The position numbers and the translations under genes were made by a program. From Lasioglossum baleicum (lineage: Eukaryota; Arthropoda; Insecta; Hymenoptera; Halictidae), in contig NW_027469527.1 of the NCBI RefSeq assembly GCF_051020765.1, forward strand, positions 1-64,000: DNA of 64,000 nucleotides. The letters run 5' to 3'. Of the stretch, positions 1 through 11,507 are shown one piece after another. Position 1 is the first letter of the stretch; every line of letters begins with the position of its first letter. The notes under the pieces are model-generated. The model was given only the letters and a program-made list of their open reading frames with translations, was not told the DNA's origin and ran no database searches.

Positions 1-3000
1 TTTATTCGACTAGCCTGCGGGATGCATCCTCTCGCACGTGATTTTATCTCGACTTGCCTGCGGGATGCATCCTCTCGCATGTGTTTTTACTCGACTTAGC
101 CTGCGGGATGCATCCTCTCGCACGTGTTTTTACTCGACTAGCCTGCGGGATGCATCCTCTCGCACGTGTTTTTACTCGACTAGCCTGCGGGATGCATCCT
201 CTCGCACGTGTTTTTACTTCGACTAGGCCTGCGGGATGCATCCTCTCGCACGTGATTTTACTCGACTAGCCTGACGGGATGCATCCTCTCGCACGTGTTT
301 TTACTCGACTAGCCTGCGGGGATGCATCCTCTCGCACGTGTTTTTATTCGACTAGGCTGCGGGATGCATCCTCTCGCACGTGATTTTACTCGACTAGCCT
401 GCGGGATGCATCCTCTCGCACGTGTTTTTACTCGACTAGCCTGCGGGATGACATCCTCTCGCACGTGTTTTTACTCGACTAGCCTGCGGGATGCATCCTC
501 TCGCACGTGTTTTTACTCGACTAGCCTGCGGGATGCATCCTCTCGCACGTGTTTTTACTCGACTAGCCTAGCGGGATGCATCCTCTCGCACGTGTTTTTA
601 CTCGACTAGCCTGCGGGATGCATCCTCTCGCACGTGTTTTTACTTGACTAGCCTGCGGGATGTATCCTCTCGCACGTGTTTTTACTCGACTAGCCTGCGG
701 GATGCATCCTCTCGCACGTGTTTTTACTCGACTAGCCTGCGGGATGCATCCTCTCGCACGTGTTTTTTACTCGACTAGCCTGCGGGATGCATCCTCTCGC
801 ACGTGTTTTTACTCGACTAGCCTGCGGGATGCATCCTCTCGCACGTGTTTTTTACTCGACTAGCCTGCGGGATGCATCCTCTCGCACGTGTTTTTACTCG
901 ACTAGCCTGCGGGATGCATCCTCTCTCGCACGTGTTTTTACTCGACTAGCCTGCGGGATGCATCCTCTCGCACGTGTTTTTACTCGACTAGCCTGCGGGA
1001 TGCATCCTCTCGCACGTGTTTTTACTCGACTAGCCTGCGGGATGCATCCTCTCGCACGTGTTTTTACTCGACTAGCCTGCGGGATGCATCCTCTCGCACG
1101 TGTTTTTACTCGAGTATAGCCTGCGGGATGCATCCTCTCGCACGTGTTTTTACTCTACTAGCCTGCGGGGTGCATCCTCTCGCACGTGTTTTTTACTCGA
1201 CTAGCCTGCGGGATGCATCCTCTCGCACGTGTTTTTACTCGACTAGCCAGCGGGATGCATCCTCTCGCACGTGTTTTTACTCGACTAGCCTGCGGGATGC
1301 ATCCTCTCGCACGTGTTTTTTACTTGACTAGCCTGCGGGATGCATCCTCTCGCACGTGTTTTTACTCGAGTAACCTGCGGGATGCATCCTCTCGCACGTG
1401 TTTTTACTCTACTAGCCTGCGGGGTGCATCCTCTCGCACGTGTTTTTACTCGACTAGCCTGCGGGATGCATCCTCTCGCACGTGTTTTTACTCGACTAGC
1501 CAGCGGGATGCATCCTCTCGCACGTGTTTTTACTCGACTAGCCTGCGGGATGCATCCTCTCGCACGTGTTTTTACTCGAGCTAGTCCTGCGGGATGCATC
1601 CTCTCGCACGTGTTTTTACTCGACTAGCCTGCGGGATGCATCCCTCTCGCACGTGTTTTTACTCGACTAGCCTGCGGGATGCATCCTCTCGCACGTGTTT
1701 TTACTCGACTAGCCTGCGGGAATGCATCCTCTCGCACGTGTTTTTACTCGACGTAGACCTGCGGGATGCATCCTCTCGCACGTGTTTTTACTCTACTAGC
1801 CTGCGGGGTGCATCCTCTCGCACGTGTTTTTACTCGACTAGCCTGCGGGATGCATCCTCTCGCACGTGTTTTTACTCGACTCGGCCTGCGGGAATGCATC
1901 CTCTCGCACGTGTTTTTACTCGTCTAGGCTGCGGGATGCATCCTCTCTCGCACGTGTTTTTACTCGAGTAGTCCTGCGGGATGCATCCTCTCGCACGTGT
2001 TTTTACTCGACTAGCCTGCGGGGTGCATCCTCTCGCACGTGTTTTTACTCGACTAGCCTGCGGGATGCATCCTCTCTCTCGCACGTGTTTTTTACTCGAC
2101 TAGCCTGCGGGATACATCCTCTCGCACGTGTTTTTTACTCGACTAGCCTGAGGGGTGCATCCTCTCGCACGTGTTTTTTACTCGACTAGCCTGCGGGATG
2201 CATCCTCTCGCACGTGTTTTTACTCGACTAGCCTGCGGGATGCATCCTCTCGCACGTGTTTTTACTCGACTAGCCTGCGGGATGCATCCTCTCGCACGTG
2301 TTTTTACTCGAGTAGTCTGCGGGATGCATCCTCTCGCACGTGTTTTTACTCGACTAGCCTGCGGGGTGCATCCTCTCGCACGTGTTTTTACTCGACTAGC
2401 CTGCCTGCGGGATGCATCCTCTCGCACGTGTTTTTTACTCGACTAGCCTGCGGGATGCATCCTCTCGCACGTGATTTTGCCCGACTAGCCTGCGTGATGC
2501 ATCCTCTCGCACGTGTTTTTACTCGACTAGCCTGCGGGATGCATCCTCTCGCACGTGTTTTTACTCGACTAGCCTGCGGGATGCATCCTCTCGCGCGTGT
2601 TTTTTACTCGACCGAGCCTGCGGGAATGCATCCTCTCGCACGTGTTTTTACTCGACTAGCCTGCGGGATGCATCCTCTCGCACGTGTTTTTACTCGACTA
2701 GCCTGCGGGATGCATCCTCTCGCATGTGTTTTTACTCGACTAGCCTGCGGGATGCATCCTCTCGCACGTGTTTTTACTCGACTAGCCTGCGGGATGCATC
2801 CTCTCGCACGTGTTTTTACTCGAACTAGCCTGCGGGATGCATCCTCTCGCATGTGTTTTTACTCGACTAGCCTGCGGGATGCATCCTCTCGCACGTGATT
2901 TTACTCGACTAGCCTACGGGATGTATCCTCTCGCACGTGTTTTTACTCGACTAGCCTGCGGGATGCATCCTCTCGCACGTGTTTTTATTCGACTAGGCTG

Positions 3001-5232
3001 CGGGATGCATCCTCTCGCACGTGATTTTACTCGACTAGCCTGCGGGATGCATCCTCTCGCACGTGTTTTTTACTCGACTAGCCTGCGGGATACATCCTCT
3101 CGCACGTGTATTTACTCGACTAGCCTGCGGGGTGCATCCTCTCGCACGTGTTTTTACTCGACTAGCCTGCGGGATGCATCCTCTCGCACGTGTTTTTACT
3201 CGACTAGCCTGCGGGATGTATCCTCTCGCACGTGTTTTTACTCGACTAGCCTGCGGGATGCATCCTCTCGCACGTGTTTTTACTCGAGCTAGCCTGCGGG
3301 ATGCATACTCTCGCACGTGTTTTTTACTCGACTAGCCTGCGGGGTGCATCCTCTCGCACGTGTTTTTACTCGACTAGCCCTGCGGGATGCATCCTCTCGC
3401 ACGTGTTTTTTACTCGACTAGCCTGCGGGATGCATCCTCTCGCACGTGTTTTTACTCGACTAGCCTGCGGGATGCATCCTCTCGCACGTGTTTTTACTCG
3501 ACTAGCCTGCGGGATGCATCCTCTCGCACGTGTTTTTTACTCGACTAGCCTGCGGGATGCATCCTCTCGCACGTGTTTTTACTCGACTAGCCTGCGGGAT
3601 GCATCCTCTCGCACGTGTTTTTTACTCGACGTAACCTGCGGGATGCATCCTCTCGCACGTGTTTTTACTCTACTAGCCTGCGGGGTGGATCCTCTCGCAC
3701 GTGTTTTTACTCGACTAGCCTGCGGGATGCATCCTCTCGCACGTGTTTTTACTCGACTAGCCAGCGGGATGCATCCTCTCGCACGTGTTTTTACTCGACT
3801 AGCCTGCGGGATGCATCCTCTCGCACGTGTTTTTACTCGAGTAGTCTGCGGGGTGCATCCTCTCGCACGTGTTTTTACTCGACTAGCCTGCGGGATGCAT
3901 CCTCTCGCACGTGTTTTTTTACTCGACTATAGCCTGCGGGATGCATCCTCTCGCACGTGTTTTTATTCGACTAGGCTGCGGGATGCATCCTCTCGCACGT
4001 GATTTTACTCGACTAGCCTACGGGATGTATCCTCTCGCACGTGTTTTTACTCGACTAGCCTGCGGGATGCATCCTCTCGCACGTGTTTTTTATTCGACTA
4101 GGCTGCGGGATGCATCCTCTCGCACGTGATTTTACTCGACTAGCCTGCGGGATGCATCCTCTCGCACGTGTTTTTACTCGACTAGCCTGCGGGATACATC
4201 CTCTCGCACGTGTATTTACTCGACTAGCCTGCGGGGTGCATCCTCCCGCACGTGTTTTTACTCGACTAGCCTGCGGGATGCATCCTCTCGCACGTGTTTT
4301 TACTCGACTAGCCTACGGGGATGTATCCTCTCGCACGTGTTTTTACTCGACTAGCCTGCGGGATGCATCCTCTCGCACGTGTTTTTACTTGACTAGCCTG
4401 CGGGATGTATCCTCTCGCACGTGTTTTTACTCGACTAGCCTGCGGGATGCATCCTCTCGCACGTGTTTTTACTCGACTAGCCTGCGGGATGCATCCTCTC
4501 GCACGTGTTTTTACTCGACTAGCCTGCGGGATGCATCCTCTCGCACGTGTTTTTACTCGTCTAGGCTGCGGGATGCATCCTCTCGCACGTGTTTTTACTC
4601 GAGTAGCCTGCGCGATGCATCCTCTCGCACGTGTTTTTACTCGACTAGCCTGCGGGATGCATCCTCTCGCACGTGTTTTTTACTCGACTAGCCTGCGGGA
4701 TGCATCCTCTCGCACGTGTTTTTACTCGACTAGCCTGCGGGATGCATCCTCTCGCACGTGTTTTTACTCGACTAGCCTGCGGGATGCATCCTCTCGCACG
4801 TGTTTTTACTTGACTAGCCTGCGGGATGCATCCTCTCGCACGTGTTTTTACTCGAGTAACCTGCGGGATGCATCCTCTCGCACGTGTTTTTTACTCTACT
4901 AGCCTGCGGGGTGCATCCTCTCGCACGTGTTTTTACTCGACTAGCCTGCGGGATGCATCCTCTCGCACGTGTTTTTACTCGACTAGCCAGCGGGATGCAT
5001 CCTCTCGCACGTGTTTTTACTCGACTAGCCTGCGGGATGCATCCTCTCTCGCACGTGTTTTTACTTGACTAGCCTGCGGGATGCATCCTCTCGCACGTGT
5101 TTTTACTCGAGTAACCTGCGGGATGCATCCTCTCGCACGTGTTTTTACTCTACTAGCCTGCGGGGTGCATCCTCTCGCACGTGTTTTTACTCGACTAGCC
5201 TGCGGGATGCATCCTCTCGCACGTGTTTTTTA
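1..5232. repeat. Insertion-laden left segment of the array
   Basis: These are the same marked monomers as further right, but extra bases occur about every 85 bp. Following the phase of ATGCAT from base 22 to 2,455 gives 57 units plus 39 bases, and from 2,455 to 5,880 gives 81 units plus 23. I could locate all 62 extra bases individually and found no missing base. The types are T6 or T7 instead of T5 (e.g. 5,228), CT or CTCT expansions (about 925, 1,945, 2,075, 5,047), and single insertions at positions that are variable elsewhere in the array. After 5,232 such changes stop for 13 kb. The part from about 2,470 to 3,860 is colinear with about 6,190 to 7,560: shared rare variants include GCGCGTG (2,594 and 6,313), GATTTTGCCC (2,473 and 6,192), GCATACTC (3,304 and 7,017) and GGGTGGATCC (3,685 and 7,391). 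Confidence 0.93.
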
Positions 5233-5870
5233 CTCGACTAGCCAGCGGGATGCATCCTATCGCACGTGTTTTTACTCGACTAGCCTGCGGGATGCATCCT
5301 CTCGCACGTGTTTTTACTCGAGTAGTCTGCGGGATGCATCCTCTCGCACGTGTTTTTACTCGACTAGCCTGCGGGGTGCATCCTCTCGCACGTGTTTTTA
5401 CTCGACTAGCCTGCGGGATGCATCCTCTCGCACGTGTTTTTACTCGACTAGCCTGCGGGATGCATCCTCTCGCACGTGTTTTTACTCGAGTAACCTGCGG
5501 GATGCATCCTCTCGCACGTGTTTTTACTCTACTAGCCTGCGGGGTGCATCCTCTCGCACGTGTTTTTACTCGACTAGCCTGCGGGATGCATCCTCTCGCA
5601 CGTGTTTTTACTCGACCGGCCTGCGGAATGCATCCTCTCGCACGTGTTTTTACTCGTCTAGGCTGCGGGATGCATCCTCTCGCACGTGTTTTTACTCGAG
5701 TAGTCTGCGGGATGCATCCTCTCGCACGTGTTTTTACTCGACTAGCCTGCGGGGTGCATCCTCTCGCACGTGTTTTTACTCGACTAGCCTGCGGGATGCA
5801 TCCTCTCGCACGTGTTTTTACTCGACTAGCCTGCGGGATACATCCTCTCGCACGTGTTTTTACTCGACTA

Positions 5871-6215
5871 GCCTGAGGGGTGCATCCTCTTGCACGTGTT
5901 TTTACTCGACTAGCCTGCGGGATTCATCCTCTCGCACGTGTTTTTACTCGACTAGCCTGCGGGATGCATCCTCTCGCACGTGTTTTTACTCGACTAGCCT
6001 GCGGGATGCATCCTCTCGCACGTGTTTTTACTCGAGTAGTCTGCGGGATGCATCCTCTCGCACGTGTTTTTACTCGACTAGCCTGCGGGGTGCATCCTCT
6101 CGCACGTGTTTTTACTCGACTAGCCTGCGGGATGCATCCTCTCGCACGTGTTTTTACTCGACTAGCCTGCGGGATGCATCCTCTCGCACGTGATTTTGCC
6201 CGACTAGCCTGCGTG
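5871..6215. repeat. Core block copy 1 (eight units)
   Basis: Reference copy of the most reliable higher-order landmark. It opens with a unit carrying CCTGAGGGG and CCTCTTGCAC. Then come a GATTCAT unit, a plain unit, a CTCGAGTAGTC unit, a plain unit, a GGGGTGCAT unit, a plain unit, and a closing unit with GATTTTGCCCG followed by GCGTGATG. The closing variant begins 312 bp after the GTG of the opening variant. The colinear sequence in the insertion-laden left segment has CCTGAGGGG at about 2,149 but lacks the CTTGCAC change. Confidence 0.9.
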
Positions 6216-8096
6216 ATGCATCCTCTCGCACGTGTTTTTACTCGACTAGCCTGCGGGATGCATCCTCTCGCACGTGTTTTTACTCGACTAGCCTGCGGGA
6301 TGCATCCTCTCGCGCGTGTTTTTACTCGACCGGCCTGCGGAATGCATCCTCTCGCACGTGTTTTTACTCGACTAGCCTGCGGGATGCATCCTCTCGCACG
6401 TGTTTTTACTCGACTAGCCTGCGGGATGCATCCTCTCGCATGTGTTTTTACTCGACTAGCCTGCGGGATGCATCCTCTCGCACGTGTTTTTACTCGACTA
6501 GCCTGCGGGATGCATCCTCTCGCACGTGTTTTTACTCAACTAGCCTGCGGGATGCATCCTCTCGCATGTGTTTTTACTCGACTAGCCTGCGGGATGCATC
6601 CTCTCGCACGTGATTTTACTCGACTAGCCTACGGGATGTATCCTCTCGCACGTGTTTTTACTCGACTAGCCTGCGGGATGCATCCTCTCGCACGTGTTTT
6701 TATTCGACTAGGCTGCGGGATGCATCCTCTCGCACGTGATTTTACTCGACTAGCCTGCGGGATGCATCCTCTCGCACGTGTTTTTACTCGACTAGCCTGC
6801 GGGATACATCCTCTCGCACGTGTATTTACTCGACTAGCCTGCGGGGTGCATCCTCTCGCACGTGTTTTTACTCGACTAGCCTGCGGGATGCATCCTCTCG
6901 CACGTGTTTTTACTCGACTAGCCTGCGGGATGTATCCTCTCGCACGTGTTTTTACTCGACTAGCCTGCGGGATGCATCCTCTCGCACGTGTTTTTACTCG
7001 AGTAGCCTGCGGGATGCATACTCTCGCACGTGTTTTTACTCGACTAGCCTGCGGGGTGCATCCTCTCGCACGTGTTTTTACTCGACTACCCTGCGGGATG
7101 CATCCTCTCGCACGTGTTTTTACTCGACTAGCCTGCGGGATGCATCCTCTCGCACGTGTTTTTACTCGACTAGCCTGCGGGATGCATCCTCTCGCACGTG
7201 TTTTTACTCGACTAGCCTGCGGGATGCATCCTCTCGCACGTGTTTTTACTCGACTAGCCTGCGGGATGCATCCTCTCGCACGTGTTTTTACTCGACTAGC
7301 CTGCGGGATGCATCCTCTCGCACGTGTTTTTACTCGAGTAACCTGCGGGATGCATCCTCTCGCACGTGTTTTTACTCTACTAGCCTGCGGGGTGGATCCT
7401 CTCGCACGTGTTTTTACTCGACTAGCCTGCGGGATGCATCCTCTCGCACGTGTTTTTACTCGACTAGCCAGCGGGATGCATCCTCTCGCACGTGTTTTTA
7501 CTCGACTAGCCTGCGGGATGCATCCTCTCGCACGTGTTTTTACTCGAGTAGTCTGCGGGGTGCATCCTCTCGCACGTGTTTTTACTCGACTAGCCTGCGG
7601 GGTGCATCCTCTCGCACGTGTTTTTACTCGACTAGCCTGCGGGATGCATCCTCTCGCACGTGTTTTTACTCGACTAGCCTGCGGGATGCATCCTCTCGCA
7701 CGTGTTTTTACTCGAGTAACCTGCGGGATGCATCCTCTCGCACGTGTTTTTACTCTACTAGCCTGCGGGGTGCATCCTCTCGCACGTGTTTTTACTCGAC
7801 TAGCCTGCGGGATGCATCCTCTCGCACGTGTTTTTACTCGACCGGCCTGCGGAATGCATCCTCTCGCACGTGTTTTTACTCGTCTAGGCTGCGGGATGCA
7901 TCCTCTCGCACGTGTTTTTACTCGAGTAGTCTGCGGGATGCATCCTCTCGCACGTGTTTTTACTCGACTAGCCTGCGGGGTGCATCCTCTCGCACGTGTT
8001 TTTACTCGACTAGCCTGCGGGATGCATCCTCTCGCACGTGTTTTTACTCGACTAGCCTGCGGGATACATCCTCTCGCACGTGTTTTTACACGACTA

Positions 8097-8441
8097 GCCT
8101 GAGGGGTGCATCCTCTTGCACGTGTTTTTACTCGACTAGCCTGCGGGATTCATCCTCTCGCACGTGTTTTTACTCGACTAGCCTGCGGGATGCATCCTCT
8201 CGCACGTGTTTTTACTCGACTAGCCTGCGGGATGCATCCTCTCGCACGTGTTTTTACTCGAGTAGTCTGCGGGATGCATCCTCTCGCACGTGTTTTTACT
8301 CGACTAGCCTGCGGGGTGCATCCTCTCGCACGTGTTTTTACTCGACTAGCCTGCGGGATGCATCCTCTCGCACGTGTTTTTACTCGACTAGCCTGCGGGA
8401 TGCATCCTCTCGCACGTGATTTTGCCCGACTAGCCTGCGTG
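8097..8441. repeat. Core block copy 2
   Basis: Begins 53 units after copy 1. The unit just upstream carries a private ACACGAC change (about 8,088) in place of ACTCGAC. Confidence 0.9.
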
Positions 8442-11162
8442 ATGCATCCTCTCGCACGTGTTTTTACTCGACTAGCCTGCGGGATGCATCCTCTCGCACG
8501 TGTTTTTACTCGACTAGCCTGCGGGATGCATCCTCTCGCACGTGTTTTTACTCGACCGGCCTGCGGAATGCATCCTCTCGCACGTGTTTTTACTCGTCTA
8601 GGCTGCGGGATGCATCCTCTCGCACGTGTTTTTGCTCGACTAGCCTGCGGGATGCATCCTCTCGCACGTGTTTTTACTCTACTAGCCTGCGGGATGCATC
8701 CTCTCGCACGTGTTTTTACTCGACTAGCCTGCGGGATGCATCCTCTCGCACGTGTTTTTATTCGACTAGCCTGCGGGATGCATCCTCTCGCACGTGATTT
8801 TACTCGACTTGCCTGCGGGATGCATCCTCTCGCATGTGTTTTTACTCGACTAGCCTGCGGGATGCATCCTCTCGCACGTGTTTTTACTCGACTAGCCTGC
8901 GGGATGCATCCTCTCGCACGTGTTTTTACTCGACTAGCCTGCGGGATGCATCCTCTCGCACGTGTTTTTACTCGTCTAGGCTGCGGGATGCACCCTCTCG
9001 CACGTGTTTTTGCTCGACTAGCCTGCGGGATGCATCCTCTCGCACGTGTTTTTACTCGACTAGCCAGCGGGATGCATCCTCTCGCACGTGTTTTTACTCG
9101 ACTAACCTACGGGACGCATCCTCTCGCACGTGTTTTTACTCGACTAGCCTGCGGGAAGCATCCTCTCGCACGTGTTTTTACTCGACTAGCCTGCGGGAAG
9201 CATCCTCTCGCACGTGTTTTTACTCGTCTAAGCTGCGGGATGCATCCTCTCGCACGTGTTTTTACTCGACTAGCCTGCGGGAAGCATCCTCTCGCACGTG
9301 TTTTTACTCGACTAGCCTGCGGGATGCATCCTCTCGCACGTGTTTTTACTCGACTAGCCTGCGGGATGCATCCTCTCGCACGTGTTTTTATTCGACTAGG
9401 CTGCGGGATGCATCCTCTCGCACGTGATTTTACTCGACTAGCCTGCGGGATGCATCCTCTCGCACGTGTTTTTACTCGACTAGCCTGCGGGATACATCCT
9501 CTCGCACGTGTATTTACTCGACTAGCCTGCGGGGTGCATCCTCTCGCACGTGTTTTTACTCGACTAGCCTGCGGGATGCATCCTCTCGCACGTGTTTTTA
9601 CTCGACTAGCCTGCGGGATGCATCCTCTCGCACGTGTTTTTACTCGAGTAGCCTGCGGGATGCATCCTCTCGCACGTGTTTTTACTCGACTAGCCTGCGG
9701 GATGCATCCTCTCGCACGTGTTTTTACTCGACTAGCCTACGGGATGTATCCTCTCGCACGTGTTTTTACTCTACTAGCCTGCGGGGTGCATCCTCTCGCA
9801 CGTGTTTTTACTCGACTAGCCTGCGGGGTGCATCCTCTCGCACGTGTTTTTACTCGACTAGCCTGCGGGATGTATCCTCTCGCACGTGTTTTTACTCGAC
9901 TAGCCTGCGGGATGCATCCTCTCGCACGTGTTTTTACTCGACTACCCTGCGGGATGCATCCTCTCGCACGTGTTTTTACTCGACTAGCCTGCGGGATGCA
10001 TCCTCTCGCACGTGTTTTTACTCGACTAGCCTGCGGGATGCATCCTCTCGCACGTGTTTTTACTCGACTAGCCTGCGGGAAGCATCCTCTCGCACGTGTT
10101 TTTACTCGTCTAAGCTGCGGGATGCATCCTCTCGCACGTGTTTTTACTCGACTAGCCTGCGGGAAGCATCCTCTCGCACGTGTTTTTACTCGACTAGCCT
10201 GCGGGGTGCATCCTCTCGCACGTGTTTTTACTCGACTAGCCTGCGGGATGCATCCTCTCGCACGTGTTTTTACTCGACTAGCCTGCGGGATGCATCCTCT
10301 CGCACGTGTTTTTACTCGACTAGCCTGCGGGATGCATCCTCTCGCACGTGTTTTTACTTGACTAGCCTGCGGGATGCATCCTCTCGCACGTGTTTTTACT
10401 CGAGTAACCTGCGGGATGCATCCTCTCGCACGTGTTTTTACTCTACTAGCCTGCGGGGTGCATCCTCTCGCACGTGTTTTTACTCGACTAGCCTGCGGGA
10501 TGCATCCTCTCGCACGTGTTTTTACTCGACTAGCCAGCGGGATGCATCCTCTCGTACGTGTTTTTACTCGACTAGCCTGCGGGATGCATCCTCTCGCACG
10601 TGTTTTTACTCGAGTAGTCTGCGGGATGCATCCTCTCGCACGTGTTTTTACTCGACTAGCCTGCGGGGTGCATCCTCTCGCACGTGTTTTTACTCGACTA
10701 GCCTGCGGGATGCATCCTCTCGCACGTGTTTTTACTCGACTAGCCTGCGGGATGCATCCTCTCGCACGTGTTTTTACTCGAGTAACCTGCGGGATGCATC
10801 CTCTCGCACGTGTTTTTACTCTACTAGCCTGCGGGGTGCATCCTCTCGCACGTGTTTTTACTCGACTAGCCTGCGGGATGCATCCTCTCGCACGTGTTTT
10901 TACTCGACCGGCCTGCGGAATGCATCCTCTCGCACGTGTTTTTACTCGTCTAGGCTGCGGGATGCATCCTCTCGCACGTGTTTTTACTCGAGTAGTCTGC
11001 GGGATGCATCCTCTCGCACGTGTTTTTACTCGACTAGCCTGCGGGGTGCATCCTCTCGCACGTGTTTTTACTCGACTAGCCTGCGGGATGCATCCTCTCG
11101 CACGTGTTTTTACTCGACTAGCCTGCGGGATACATCCTCTCGCACGTGTTTTTACTCGACTA

Positions 11163-11507
11163 GCCTGAGGGGTGCATCCTCTTGCACGTGTTTTTACTCG
11201 ACTAGCCTGCGGGATTCATCCTCTCGCACGTGTTTTTACTCGACTAGCCTGCGGGATGCATCCTCTCGCACGTGTTTTTACTCGACTAGCCTGCGGGATG
11301 CATCCTCTCGCACGTGTTTTTACTCGAGTAGTCTGCGGGATGCATCCTCTCGCACGTGTTTTTACTCGACTAGCCTGCGGGGTGCATCCTCTCGCACGTG
11401 TTTTTACTCGACTAGCCTGCGGGATGCATCCTCTCGCACGTGTTTTTACTCGACTAGCCTGCGGGATGCATCCTCTCGCACGTGATTTTGCCCGACTAGC
11501 CTGCGTG
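11163..11507. repeat. Core block copy 3
   Basis: Begins 73 units after copy 2. It is preceded by a 19-unit segment (10,374-11,168) that recurs before the markers at 20,749, 26,966, 37,549 and 44,353. Confidence 0.9.

Noticed and set aside
44..3316. Reverse-strand reading frames of 65 to 104 codons in the first 3.3 kb
   Set aside because: The stop-free reverse frame has no ATG in the consensus unit. These frames gain a start only where the inserted bases of the left segment shift the frame, so they are products of the insertions.
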